This document shows positions 52,711 through 61,537 of a stretch of 64,000 nucleotides of DNA, in pieces. The DNA lies in the NCBI GenBank assembly GCA_020636435.1, contig JACJXX010000001.1:4605001-4669000 (forward strand). Direction: 5' to 3'. The translations under genes and the position numbers were made by a program. A model generated the notes under the pieces. That model did not search any database. It was not told where the DNA came from and saw only the letters and a list, made by a program, of their open reading frames with translations. How positions within the stretch are numbered: position 1 is the first letter of the stretch; each line of letters opens with the position of its first letter. This DNA is from Lewinellaceae bacterium (GTDB taxonomy: Bacteria; Bacteroidota; Bacteroidia; Chitinophagales; Saprospiraceae).

Positions 52711-53880
52711 TTACCTTCGGATGTTCGACTTCAATGACGACAGAATTTGATTCGGGTTGATTGCCGGCCCTTGAGCGTATTTTTCCAGGGCCCCTTCATC
52801 GATGAGGCCGAGGCCGGCTTCAGGCAGTACCCGCCGGCTATCCAGTTTGCCGTCCAGCCCCATGGTAATGGGCGAAGCGACGATATCCTTCTCCAGCAGC
52901 AGCTCGCCCATAGCCCCTTCGTAAGCCGTCATATCTCCCGCCATGCCGCACAGCAGGATGCCTGCGGCTGTGAGCAAGCTCGTTTCTCCAAAGTGAGCCC
53001 CTAGCTGGCAGGGAATGCCATGTTCTCGCGCCAGTTGATATACTTCCAGGCTATTGAAAATTCCTCCCAGCTTTGAGATTTTCAGGTTGAAGTGGTTGAC
53101 GCAGCCCTTTTCGATCAATAGCTTCGCTTGTTTCAGGTTGAGCAACGACTCGTCCGCCATGATGCGGGCCTCCCGGCCAAAGGATCGGGTCAGAACCGCC
53201 AGGCCTTCTGTTTGGCCGGCCGGCAAGGGCTGTTCGAAAGAGGCAATACCCTGTTCGATCAGCCGGGGAATGATCTTCTCAGCCTGCTGGAGAGTCCAGC
53301 CACCGTTAACATCCACCCGGATGGGCGCCTCCTGGCCAAAAAAACTTCGGATGAGGTTGATCTTAGCAATGGTTTCTTCCAGTTTAGCGTCCACTTTGAG
53401 TTTGACAGCGGGCGGGGAAAACTGCCGAAGCCTGGGCAATAACGCTTCCAGGCCGGAGGGCTTGATCAGAGGAAGGATGAGGCTGTAGGACAAGGTTTCG
53501 GGAGGCTCGGATTCCAGGATTTCGGCGAGAGGTTTCTCCCTCGTTTTGCTCCAGGCGTCGAGCAGGGCCAATTCCAGGGCGCAACGAGTGGAGGGCCCGA
53601 TGCCTTCTGTGTTAAGCAGGCTTTTTATATCTTCAATCGACGCCACCGAGGCCCCTTTTAGTTTGGGCGAAAGAAGATGGAACCCAGCCTGCACGGACCC
53701 CATATCCTCTCCCGTGACATAGGTGCGCGGGCAGGACTCGCCGTAGCCGATGATGCCGTCTGCCGTGTATACTTCTGCAATTGCCGAATGGGAGTGGCTC
53801 GCTCCGGCATTGTTGGATTGGGAAAACTGGAACCGCAGGGGGATTTTTATCTCCCGGAGCTTCAATTGGGTAATCTTCAT
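52711..53880 (-). CDS. Enolase-superfamily epimerase (dipeptide epimerase/muconate lactonizing-like)
   Basis: Read from ATG 53880 (MKITQLKLREIKIPLRFQF). The 389-residue protein has the capping domain (to about 125) and the (beta/alpha)7 barrel. The general-base lysine pair is in KLKVDAK. The metal ligands are in IRVDVNGGW, FEQPLPAG and IMADESLL, and the opposing lysine is in FNLKISKLGGI. These match L-Ala-D/L-Glu and related dipeptide epimerases of the mandelate racemase/MLE group. The substrate cannot be fixed. The gene ends close to the PiT gene (convergent). Confidence 0.9.
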   Translation of the reverse strand: MKITQLKLREIKIPLRFQFSQSNNAGASHSHSAIAEVYTADGIIGYGESCPRTYVTGEDMGSVQAGFHLLSPKLKGASVASIEDIKSLLNTEGIGPSTRCALELALLDAWSKTREKPLAEILESEPPETLSYSLILPLIKPSGLEALLPRLRQFSPPAVKLKVDAKLEETIAKINLIRSFFGQEAPIRVDVNGGWTLQQAEKIIPRLIEQGIASFEQPLPAGQTEGLAVLTRSFGREARIMADESLLNLKQAKLLIEKGCVNHFNLKISKLGGIFNSLEVYQLAREHGIPCQLGAHFGETSLLTAAGILLCGMAGDMTAYEGAMGELLLEKDIVASPITMGLDGKLDSRRVLPEAGLGLIDEGALEKYAQGPAINPNQILSSLKSNIRR

Positions 53881-53985
53881 TGGGCAATTCGTTTTGTACC
53901 GGGAAGGAAGGTACGAAAAACTGCTCACTGATAGACTACAATGAAGAACTATTGCAAGCGGCCACCTGAAAGTGGCCGCTCCAGG

Positions 53986-55119
53986 TTATTCGAGCACAAA
54001 AATATTTTTCTTCCGACAAATCTCTTTCAGCTTCTCCGGCCACACCGTAACACTCACCTCACCGATATGGGCTTTCTTCAGCAGCAGCATGATCACTCTC
54101 GACTGGCCGATGCCGCCGCCGATGCTCAGAGGCAGTTCGCCGTTGACAATGGCCTGGTGGTAGGGCAGCTCCAGGAAGTCGAGCTGGCCGGTGATTTCCA
54201 GTTGCCGGCGCAGCGTTTGGGCGTTCACGCGGATGCCCATGGAAGACAGCTCGTGGCGGCGTTGGGTGACCGGATTCCACACCAGGATGTCGCCATTCAG
54301 GCCGTGCATGGGGCGGCCGTCCTTGGAGGTAGTGGGCGTTACCCAGTCGTCGTAATCGGGCGCGCGCATCTCGTGGGGGTAGCCATCGGCCAGCGTCCAG
54401 CCGATGCCATAGAGGAATACGGCGGGGTATTCCTGCAGAATGCGCGTTTCGCGTTCTTTTCGGGGTAAATCGGGGTAGCGGGCCAGCAGGTCTTCGGCAT
54501 GGATGAAGGTGATCTCCTCGGGCAGGTTGGGGTAGCGGCTGTCTTTCAGTTGGGGAAATTGCTCCTGGATGAAGGTTTCGGCGCCCTTTAGCACCTTCCA
54601 AATCTTTTTGACGATCATCGTAAGAAATTCCAGGTTGCGTTCTTCGGCGGTGATTACCCGCTCCCAATCCCACTGGTCGACGTAGGCGCTGTGGTCGTGG
54701 TCGAGGAAGTAGTCTTTGCGCACGGCCCGCATGTCGGTATTGAGGCCTTCGCCGGGCTGCATGCCGAATTGCTTCAGCGCCACCCGCTTCCACTTGGTGG
54801 CTGCCTGTACCACCTGCGCTTCGATGGGGTTCTTGCCACGGTCGTTGGAGATGTAGAATTCCACCGGCGTGCGGGAGCCGTCGCGGTCCAGGTAGTCATT
54901 TACGCCGCTGTGCTTGTCGACGATGAGGGGCACGGTGGCCATCATGAGGTTGAGTTCCTCGCTGAGCCCGTCCTCGATGTAGCGCTTCACCGCCATAATG
55001 GCCTTCTGTGTGTCCTTGCGGTTGAGGAGGGACTTGTAATCCTTGGGCAGTACTTTTTCCACCTGTTCGTAAGTGCCGATGCCGGGGCCGGCCAGGTCTG
55101 CTTTCTTGTCTGCTATCAT
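53986..55119 (-). CDS. asnA: Aspartate-ammonia ligase (asparagine synthetase A)
   Basis: The 377-residue protein matches AsnA, a class II tRNA-synthetase-like enzyme. LMMATVPLIVDKHSGVNDYLDRDGSRTPVEFY and KWKRVALKQFGMQPGEGLNTDMRAVRKDYFLDHDHSAYVDQWDWE cover the aspartate and ATP site. LNGDILVWNPVTQRRHELSSMGIRV and LPYHQAIVNGELPLSIGGGIGQSR form motifs 2 and 3. It makes asparagine from aspartate and ammonia with ATP. The leader holds a 33-bp palindrome (55151-55183), 32 bp before the start. Confidence 0.96.
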   Translation of the reverse strand: MIADKKADLAGPGIGTYEQVEKVLPKDYKSLLNRKDTQKAIMAVKRYIEDGLSEELNLMMATVPLIVDKHSGVNDYLDRDGSRTPVEFYISNDRGKNPIEAQVVQAATKWKRVALKQFGMQPGEGLNTDMRAVRKDYFLDHDHSAYVDQWDWERVITAEERNLEFLTMIVKKIWKVLKGAETFIQEQFPQLKDSRYPNLPEEITFIHAEDLLARYPDLPRKERETRILQEYPAVFLYGIGWTLADGYPHEMRAPDYDDWVTPTTSKDGRPMHGLNGDILVWNPVTQRRHELSSMGIRVNAQTLRRQLEITGQLDFLELPYHQAIVNGELPLSIGGGIGQSRVIMLLLKKAHIGEVSVTVWPEKLKEICRKKNIFVLE

Positions 55120-55150
55120 AATTCAGGTTTTAATGGTTAGGGCTAAGGGG

Positions 55151-55183
55151 AGATTTTCCAGATTTCGGAAATCTGGAAAATCT
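55151..55183. repeat. 33-bp near-perfect palindrome in the asnA leader
   Basis: AGATTTTCCAGATTTC (55151-55166) and its exact complement (55168-55183) are separated by a single G. In RNA it would form a hairpin 32 bp before the asnA ATG. It could be an operator, an attenuator or the terminator of the leftward restriction gene that ends at 55302; a T-run is lacking. Confidence 0.6.
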
Positions 55184-55301
55184 TTCCGTTCAGCAGCGTT
55201 TAAGATAGCCGGAGTTCCACCATTTTTGCATGAGGATGGTCATGGTAGAGGACTGATTTTGGTCAGTTGGGTGAGGGAGGATAAACTTTGGCAATCAAGG
55301 C

Positions 55302-56036
55302 TTATTTGCCAGAGTTGAATTTGACTAGCTTATCCCAGTCAATTTCGCCCGAGGGCATACAAAATTCTTTTCCAAATTCTAATGTGAATTTATTTATCAT
55401 TTTGGAATAGGACTTCATGAATTCTTCATTCTTTTCTTTGGCTTTATGTCCAAGGGGTTCTATTATTTCAGTAAATAAATTGGGATCACCTGAAATGAAT
55501 TCCCAAAATCTTTGACCACAATATTTAAAGTATATCCCTTTTTTGTCAGGTCGATTATCCGTTCCGTAACAACATCCATTTACAGCAATAACGTGAATTT
55601 TAGAATTACTTGTTCTTAGCGTACGGGTCGCTTTTTGAAATTCACTAATCATTCTTTTTATTTGACTGTGGTTACCCCAATTCGGACCTGATTTTATGTT
55701 TACTATATATCGGATTCCGTCATTATCAAATTCTAAATCTATTCCTTCTGTGCTGGATTTCCAACCTCCATAAACTTTAGAGTTAATAAAGATTGCTAAC
55801 CCTTCTAACCAGTCTCCAAATATCCCTTCTTCGCTTGAGGACACGTGAGCATCTATGATTCCTCTTACTATTTCGTCAGCTGTCAGTACATTTTTTGCCT
55901 TAAAAAGATATGGGTTTTTTCTCTTAAGAACTTTTTTTAGTTTTAGAGTGTCAAGACTGTCTATTCTTTTTTTGTGAAATACTCCAATATTTTTTTCAAC
56001 GTATTTACTTACTTCCGTTAAGTCTAGCTTTTTCAT
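55302..56036 (-). CDS. Type II restriction endonuclease, PmeII-like family
   Basis: Read from ATG 56036 (MKKLDLTEVSKYVEKNIGVF); upstream in-frame ATGs at 56042 and 56054 would lengthen the overlap with the methyltransferase to 38-50 bp. The 244-residue protein has a probable PD-(D/E)xK-type core, GIDLEFDNDGIRYIVNIKSGP, where Asp and the Asn-Ile-Lys would contact metal and the usual Glu of 'ExK' is replaced. VIAVNGCCYGTDNRPDKKG and CGQRFWEFISG are further family-like stretches. It is strongly AT-rich and overlaps the methyltransferase end, so the pair forms an R-M module. The family name rests on my recognition of the sequence. Confidence 0.75.
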   Translation of the reverse strand: MKKLDLTEVSKYVEKNIGVFHKKRIDSLDTLKLKKVLKRKNPYLFKAKNVLTADEIVRGIIDAHVSSSEEGIFGDWLEGLAIFINSKVYGGWKSSTEGIDLEFDNDGIRYIVNIKSGPNWGNHSQIKRMISEFQKATRTLRTSNSKIHVIAVNGCCYGTDNRPDKKGIYFKYCGQRFWEFISGDPNLFTEIIEPLGHKAKEKNEEFMKSYSKMINKFTLEFGKEFCMPSGEIDWDKLVKFNSGK

Positions 56037-56874
56037 AGTCATTTTTCGGTTCAAGCAATACTAACTTTACAGGTTCAATATTGTTAGCGACCATTTTGTG
56101 GTATTCTTCCTGAATTTCGATCCCAATTGAATTCCTCATCATCCTTTGCGCAACAGAATTAGTAGTACCTGACCCCATGAAAGGGTCTAATACAATATCA
56201 CCTGGTTTAGTGAATAGATTTATAAACCACTCCGGTAGACCTTCTGGAAATGCGGCACTATGGTTTTTATTATTGCATTCAGTTGCTAAATGTAAAACAT
56301 TTGTAGGATATACCATATCTCGCCCAACCCAGTTAGAAATATTTTTACCAAATCCACTTCCTACTTTAGATTCATCTCTAGCTTTGTCGGTGTTACTTAA
56401 TTTTTTCAATCTGGATTTTGCCCAATCTCCTACGGGTACCATAACCTCCTCTTGGTACATATTGAATTTTTTATTTTTATTAAATTGTAGAAGCCTTTCC
56501 CATGCATCCCTAAACCTATTTGGCCATTTTCCTGGATAGCAGTTTTTCTTATGCCAAATAAATTCTTCTGTCCAAAGCCATCCCTGTTTTCTCATTTCCA
56601 AGATGAGTTCCATCACATAAGTACTTCTTTCGCCATTAACAACCTTTTCTTTGATATTTAAGATAAAAGTACCTGACGGTTTTAGCACTCGCAATAATTC
56701 TTGTGTTATTGGTAAAAACCAGTTGACATATTCATCAGGATGAATGCCTCCATATGTTTTCTTTCTTTGGTCAGCGTAAGGCGGGGATGTAAAAATTAGA
56801 TCTACATGATTGTCAGGTAAGCTTTTCAAAACTTCTGAGCAATCCCCTAAATAAAGATCTGTTTTTATCTCCAT
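56005..56874 (-). CDS. DNA methyltransferase (beta-class, N4-cytosine or N6-adenine) of an R-M pair
   Basis: Read from ATG 56874 (MEIKTDLYLGDCSEVLKSLP); the frame is open 42 bp further up. The 289-residue enzyme has catalytic motif IV DLIFTSPPYADQRK near residue 24 and the AdoMet motif I DPFMGSGTTNSVAQRM near the C-terminus, an order typical of beta-class enzymes. SPPY is common in N4-cytosine methylases but also occurs in N6-adenine ones. It overlaps the restriction gene by 32 bp. The DNA is AT-rich compared with the flanks, suggesting horizontal origin. The recognition site is unknown. Confidence 0.92.
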   Translation of the reverse strand: MEIKTDLYLGDCSEVLKSLPDNHVDLIFTSPPYADQRKKTYGGIHPDEYVNWFLPITQELLRVLKPSGTFILNIKEKVVNGERSTYVMELILEMRKQGWLWTEEFIWHKKNCYPGKWPNRFRDAWERLLQFNKNKKFNMYQEEVMVPVGDWAKSRLKKLSNTDKARDESKVGSGFGKNISNWVGRDMVYPTNVLHLATECNNKNHSAAFPEGLPEWFINLFTKPGDIVLDPFMGSGTTNSVAQRMMRNSIGIEIQEEYHKMVANNIEPVKLVLLEPKNDYEKARLNGSK

Positions 56875-56991
56875 TTTGAAACTTTTTGTTGAGTAAAAGG
56901 GTAAAATAATCAACAATTTTGTTTTTTCAAAGTTTCAGGATCGAGTATGTTTCGGAAAAACATTATCAGCACACTTTTCCTTTCCTTATAT

Positions 56992-58854
56992 CTACTTCCC
57001 CACACCCTCCGCGATCCGCTCCAACAACGTCCTAAACTGCGGCAACCCCCTCAACCCATCCAGATTACTGTCATTCTCATACCACTCCCGCTGAGAGATG
57101 CCTTTTTCATAAGCTTTTTCCAGGCATTCCATCGCCTCCACCTGGCGGCCGAGCAGGGCGAAGACACAGCCGGCGTTGTAGAGCACCATGGGGTCTTCCG
57201 GCGCCAGGGCCAGGGACTGGCGAGCCCATTCCAGCCCTTTTTCGGTTTCGCCAAGGGCGACCAGGCCATTGGCGCCGAGGTAGAGCGCGCGGCTGTCGTC
57301 GGGATCGAGCAGGAGGCGGCTTTCGGCCACTTCAACGCCGCGGCGGCGGGCAGCGCTGGCCTTATCTGCCCTGCCCAGGTCGGCGTACACCTGGCCGGCC
57401 AGCAGCAGCGACTGGAAGTCCTCGGGGCGGGCCCGGTTGGCCTCTTCAAACCAATAGGCGGCATCTTCCAGCTTACCCTGGATGAAGAGCAGGCGGGCAA
57501 AGAGGTAGCGGGCCTCGAACAGCTTGGGATCCAGTTCCAGCGCCTTTTCAAAGGCTAGCCGGGCCTCTTCGTAATGGCGCTCCAGGGATAGGGCCTGCCC
57601 GTAGGCCACGTGGGCTTCACCCAGCCAGGGATCGATCTCCACCGCCCTTCGGCTGGCTCGCCCGGCAGCAAGCAGGTATTGCTCTTTGCGTTCCATATAC
57701 ATATAGTGGTAAGCGTAGCAATTGGCCAGGCCGCAGTAAGCCAGCGCATAGGCCTGGTCGATGGCAATGGCCTGGCGGAACAACTCCATAGCCTGATTAA
57801 TACCCTGGGGGCTGAACTGGTAATAGTGCTGCCTTCCCCGCAAGTAAAAGTCATAAGCCCGGATGTTCTGGGTCTGCCGGCTCTTCACGCTGCGGATGCG
57901 CTTGGAGATGAGCTTGATCTTGAGGTTGCCGGCGATATTTTCGGCAATCTCGTCCTGCACTGTAAAAATGTCTTCCATCTTGCGGTGGAAAGAGCCCGAC
58001 CAGATGTTGTACCCCGTGATCGCATCTACCAATGAGGCCGTGATGCGAAGCTTTCCATTGGCTTCCTGCACGGAGCCTTCCAGCACGGCGCTGGCATTCA
58101 GCCGCCGGCCGGCCTCCCGCACGTCCAATTGCTGCCCTTTCAGTGCGAAGGAGGAGGAGCGGGCCACGACCTGTAGCCCCGGCACCTTGCTCAGGGCGAT
58201 GATGATCTCTTCGGCAATGCCGTCTCCCAGGTAGTGTTTATCGGGATTGGGGTTGAGGTTGACAAAGGGCAGTACGGCGATGGTCGGCATCGGCTTTTCG
58301 GTGCGTGGCGGCGGAAATTTTGCCGGCAGCCCGGGAACGGTAAGCTGGTACAGCCGTTCCGGTTCCTGAAAGCCCCGAAGCAGAAACTCGCCCAGGTCAA
58401 CAAGCTCTGCCTCATGAGGAGGGGCGCCTCTCATACTGCGGACGGCAGGCTGGGAGAGCAGTATCTGACCCCCATGAGCAGCGCTGCAAATCCGGGAAGC
58501 GCGGTGGACTTCCAACCCGATATAGCCGGATGGCATGGCAATGGCGTCGCCGGTATGAATGCCCATGCGAACCCGGAAGCCAATCTGCCGCGACCAGGCT
58601 TGCACGGCAAAAGCACGTTGCGCCAGGAGGGCTGCTGCAGCTGCCTTATGGGCTTCGCCGAAAACGACGAAAAAGCCGTCGCCGGCCGTGTCGACTTCCT
58701 GCCCCCCGTATTCGCTCAGCACCATGCGAATCACGTTGTGATACTCCTGCAAAACCTGAGCATAGCTCTCCCCCTGTTCAGCAAGCAACGCGGTCGACTG
58801 CTCGATGTCGCTGAAAAAAAAGGTCAACCTCTGTTTGGGCAGGTTACTGCTCAT
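56992..58854 (-). CDS. Class III adenylate/guanylate cyclase with TolB-like and TPR regions
   Basis: The 620-residue protein starts with a class III cyclase catalytic domain (about 8-170). Metal-binding Asp16 is in FFFSDIEQSTAL, the second is in QEVDTAGDGFFVVF, and RMGIHTGDAI is present. A TolB-type N-terminal region comes next (about 190-310: PTIAVLPFVNLNPNPDKHYLGDGIAEEIIIALSK, VLEGSVQEANGKLRITASLVDA). TPR units follow to the end (YALAYCGLANCYAYHYMYMER, EARLAFEKALELDPK, ASAARRRGVEVAESR). There is no membrane span. It may link cyclic-nucleotide synthesis to a sensed signal; the purine (A or G) cannot be read here. Confidence 0.88.
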   Translation of the reverse strand: MSSNLPKQRLTFFFSDIEQSTALLAEQGESYAQVLQEYHNVIRMVLSEYGGQEVDTAGDGFFVVFGEAHKAAAAALLAQRAFAVQAWSRQIGFRVRMGIHTGDAIAMPSGYIGLEVHRASRICSAAHGGQILLSQPAVRSMRGAPPHEAELVDLGEFLLRGFQEPERLYQLTVPGLPAKFPPPRTEKPMPTIAVLPFVNLNPNPDKHYLGDGIAEEIIIALSKVPGLQVVARSSSFALKGQQLDVREAGRRLNASAVLEGSVQEANGKLRITASLVDAITGYNIWSGSFHRKMEDIFTVQDEIAENIAGNLKIKLISKRIRSVKSRQTQNIRAYDFYLRGRQHYYQFSPQGINQAMELFRQAIAIDQAYALAYCGLANCYAYHYMYMERKEQYLLAAGRASRRAVEIDPWLGEAHVAYGQALSLERHYEEARLAFEKALELDPKLFEARYLFARLLFIQGKLEDAAYWFEEANRARPEDFQSLLLAGQVYADLGRADKASAARRRGVEVAESRLLLDPDDSRALYLGANGLVALGETEKGLEWARQSLALAPEDPMVLYNAGCVFALLGRQVEAMECLEKAYEKGISQREWYENDSNLDGLRGLPQFRTLLERIAEGVGK

Positions 58855-59018
58855 TTTTTTTTTGAATTGTGGCTAAAATGGCCCTCATTCGCAGCAAAGG
58901 TAAGTTCTTTTCCCTGCTTCTTCGGGTAGGTGACAAAATTCATCAAAAGTCCGGGACGGCTACCCTAAATTTCCAGCCTGTGTAATTTTTCCTAACCATC
59001 GAGTTTTAAACAAAAAAA

Positions 59019-60404
59019 ATGCATCACAAGACAACCATTGAGCCTTTTCGCATCAAAGTGGTGGAGCAAATCCGCCTGACCACCGAAGCTGAACGGCGGC
59101 AGTTTTTACAGAATGCCGAGTACAACCCTTTCCTCCTGCATTCCGACGAGGTGATCATCGACCTGCTGACCGACAGCGGCACCTCGGCTATGAGCGCCAA
59201 CCAGTGGAGTGCCATCATGCGGGGCGACGAGAGCTATGCTGGCGCCAAAAGCTGGTTGCGCATGGAGTCCGTTATCAAAGATTTGACGAGTTGCCCTTAT
59301 ATCCTGCCAACCCATCAGGGGCGGGCGGCGGAGCATCTGCTGTACTCTCGCATCGGCGGCCCGGGCAAGGTGTTCATCAGCAACACGCATTTCGATACCA
59401 CCCGGGCGAATATCGAGTTCTCCGGCGCCACGGCTGTTGATATTCCGATTGAAGAGGGCCTGCATCCGGAAGCATACCACCCGTTTAAAGGCAACCTGGA
59501 TACCGATGCCCTTCAGGCGTTGATCAAAAAACACGGCGCAGAAAATATCGGCGCGGTTATCCTGACCGTGACCAACAACAGCGGCGGCGGGCAGCCGGTG
59601 AGCATGGCCAATGCTGCCGCCATTTCGGAGATTTGCAAAGAACACGGCATATTGTATATTCTGGATGCCTGCCGCATTGCCGAAAACGCCTACTTCATCC
59701 ATCATCGGGAAGAGGGCTACCACGACAAGAGCTATCGCGAGATCGCCCGGAAAATGTTGGCCCTGGCCGACGGCTGCATCATGAGCGCCAAGAAGGACGG
59801 CCTGGTCAACATGGGGGGCTTTCTGGCCCTGAAAGACCTCGACCTGGCCCTGAAGTGCCGTACGGTACTCATCATCACCGAGGGCTATTCCACCTACGGC
59901 GGCCTGTCGGGCCGCGACATGGAGGCCATCGCCGTTGGGCTGGAAGAGGTCTTTGAACCCGACTATCTGAATTACCGCATCAAGAGCACCGGCTACATGG
60001 GCGAGCAATTGCGTAAGATCGGCGTGCCCCTGATCTGGCCTCCCGGCGGCCACGCCATCTACGTCGACGCCAAGGCGTTCTACCCGCACATTCCGGTGGA
60101 AGAATTTCCCGGCCAGGCGCTGGCCTGCGAGCTGTACCTCAAGGCCGGCATCCGCTGCTGCGAGATCGGCTCGGTTATGTTCGGCAAAAAGGATGAAAAT
60201 GGCAAGCTGATCCCCGCCGCCATGGAACTGGTGCGCCTGGCCATTCCCCGCCGGGTGTACACTCAGAGCCATATTGATTACGTAGTGGAGACTTTTCGGG
60301 AGCTGGAACAGGAAAGGGAGCGGGCGCATGGCTACCGCATTACGTATGAGCCGCCGTTTTTGCGGCATTTTACCGCCCGGTTTGAGCCGGTGGGGGTAGA
60401 ATAG
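59019..60404 (+). CDS. tnaA: Tryptophanase
   Basis: The 461-residue PLP enzyme matches TnaA. The conserved start is IEPFRIKVVEQIRLTTEAER, followed by DLLTDSGTSAMSANQW, THQGRAAEHLL and ISNTHFDTTRANIEF. The PLP lysine lies in MSAKKDGLVNMGGF (Lys258/259), followed by YSTYGGLSGRDMEA and the C-terminal LVRLAIPRRVYTQSHIDYV. It splits tryptophan into indole, pyruvate and ammonia. No TnaC-like leader peptide is evident in the 165 bp upstream. A nested palindromic element follows the gene. With kmo it makes two tryptophan-degrading enzymes in this window, 29 kb apart. Confidence 0.94.
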   Translation: MHHKTTIEPFRIKVVEQIRLTTEAERRQFLQNAEYNPFLLHSDEVIIDLLTDSGTSAMSANQWSAIMRGDESYAGAKSWLRMESVIKDLTSCPYILPTHQGRAAEHLLYSRIGGPGKVFISNTHFDTTRANIEFSGATAVDIPIEEGLHPEAYHPFKGNLDTDALQALIKKHGAENIGAVILTVTNNSGGGQPVSMANAAAISEICKEHGILYILDACRIAENAYFIHHREEGYHDKSYREIARKMLALADGCIMSAKKDGLVNMGGFLALKDLDLALKCRTVLIITEGYSTYGGLSGRDMEAIAVGLEEVFEPDYLNYRIKSTGYMGEQLRKIGVPLIWPPGGHAIYVDAKAFYPHIPVEEFPGQALACELYLKAGIRCCEIGSVMFGKKDENGKLIPAAMELVRLAIPRRVYTQSHIDYVVETFRELEQERERAHGYRITYEPPFLRHFTARFEPVGVE

Positions 60405-60820
60405 GAGCGGTGTTAGCGAGGTTTTTCTGTTTTGTTTGGAGAGTGCTATTGATACTTTCCTTCCGCCGTTCCGGCGGCAAGAAGCTACTACACCCTTTGG
60501 GCGGTTGATGCTGACGCTGTGTGCGTTGAGGTTGTGTGGTGTAACTTCTCAATAAATGGAAATAAAACCTGTCGTCCTTACAGGACTAAATCAAAGCCCA
60601 ATCCTATTCCAGGGCCTTACGGCCCTGGCAATAGCCTTTCGTTCCTACGGAACTGGCAGCATAACGAGATTTATTGAGAACTTACTGTGTGGTATCTATC
60701 AGCATCAACCGCCCAAAGGGCCCAGCATCGCCTGGCTTTGCAGAGCGAAGCCAGGTGAGCATCTATAGCATCTTTTCCCTGTGTAATTCAACAGCATAGC
60801 CCCGGAGACATCAAAAGAGT
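60405..60820. repeat. Palindromic repeat cluster after tnaA
   Basis: No gene in 416 bp. A 22-bp perfect inverted repeat (60493-60514 with 60699-60720) encloses a 145-bp inserted element (60541-60685). A hairpin TGGCTTTG/CGAAGCCA-like pair lies near 60731-60752, and CCGCCGTTCCGGCGG lies at about 60464. The outer repeat may be an older element or the tnaA terminator region. Confidence 0.7.
60533..60693. mobile_element. IS66-type MITE with 8-bp target duplications
   Basis: The element is 145 bp (60541-60685) with 17-bp terminal inverted repeats, GTAACTTCTCAATAAAT on the left and GTAAGTTCTCAATAAAT read from the right. They differ at one base and begin with GTAA. TGTGTGGT occurs on both sides (60533-60540 and 60686-60693). 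GTAA ends and 8-bp duplications are features of the IS66 family. There is no transposase gene, so it is a non-autonomous copy. The interior has hairpins like CAGGGCC/GGCCCTG. Confidence 0.82.
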
Positions 60821-61123
60821 TCACACCACCTCCATCAGCGTCCGAAAAGCAACATACTTATCCTTGAAGCGGTCGGAATGGTCTTTCTGCAATCGCGGCG
60901 CATGCTGTTGCTGGTACAACTGAAAGGCCTCCATGTCCGGACAGAAATACTGGGTGGCGTAAGTGATGCCCTCCGATTCGTCGACGCCTAAAAGGCGGCA
61001 TAGTTTGTATTCGGTAAACAAGCCGGTGGCCAGCACATCGGGGATATGCACGGCCTTCATCCATTGCAACCAGCTGTCGTGTACGGAGTGGTCGATTTTT
61101 ACCGTGACGTTGTAGAGGATCAT
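60821..61123 (-). CDS. DUF4286 family protein
   Basis: Read from ATG 61123 (MILYNVTVKIDHSVHDSWLQ); a frame 30 bp longer has no better start. The 100-residue protein has the DUF4286 pattern: a short beta strand, VHDSWLQWMKAVHIPDVLATG, then LFTEYKLCRLLGVDESEGITYATQYFCPDM and a C-terminal DRFKDKYVAFRTLMEVV. It is a small cytoplasmic ferredoxin-like-fold protein of unknown function, widespread in Bacteroidota. Confidence 0.87.
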   Translation of the reverse strand: MILYNVTVKIDHSVHDSWLQWMKAVHIPDVLATGLFTEYKLCRLLGVDESEGITYATQYFCPDMEAFQLYQQQHAPRLQKDHSDRFKDKYVAFRTLMEVV

Positions 61124-61245
61124 GGTGGTGGTGTTTTGACAATAGTGGCCCAAATTACGAATTTTTACCTCCTACCAACTGAGGAACCCGTTTGGGAGTG
61201 TTCAAAAGTTCCATGTTCGAGGTTCAAAGGTATCCCTGAAAATCA

Positions 61246-61281
61246 GCGTTCGACTGAGCGTTCGACTGAGCGTTCGACTGA
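61246..61281. repeat. Three tandem 12-bp units (GCGTTCGACTGA)
   Basis: Three perfect copies of GCGTTCGACTGA at 61246-61257, 61258-61269 and 61270-61281 lead directly into the left flank of the IS110-like element (CTCACGCCGAAGTC at 61283). The same word is part of palindromic intergenic repeats in related genomes; this is the target-side neighbourhood of the element. Confidence 0.85.
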
Positions 61282-61319
61282 GCTCACGCCGAAGTCGTAA
61301 CTTAGCAAAAACGAAAAAT

Positions 61320-61537
61320 GAAGATAAAAAACGATATTTACCAAGAGAGCAGCGGGCGGGTTAGGCCGAGCCGAAGTTGGTGCTTAGACACCGCGTGAGA
61401 TGTTGAGCCACCCGCCCGTTTGTACCATTGATGCCATACTGGACAGTTATATAGGCTTCGAGCCCGTTTACGATGATCGTAGTAGCACCAATGTCTTGCT
61501 CAAATAAATTTTTTAACTTCGTAAATGTACAAATTTT
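61320..61537 (+). ncRNA. Putative bridge RNA (seekRNA) leader of the IS110-family element
   Basis: The 218-nt noncoding region just upstream of the transposase has a long-range 9-bp stem CGGGCGGGT/ACCCGCCCG (61353-61361 with 61410-61418), and hairpins GGCT/AGCC (61453-61463) and TACGAT/ATCGTA (61469-61481). Members of the IS110 group encode a bridge RNA in the leading noncoding end that pairs with target and donor DNA. Boundaries and the guide loops were not resolved. Confidence 0.5.

Noticed and set aside
61246..61281. Three 12-bp repeats as a CRISPR array
   Set aside because: Units are directly adjacent with no spacers and no Cas genes are near.
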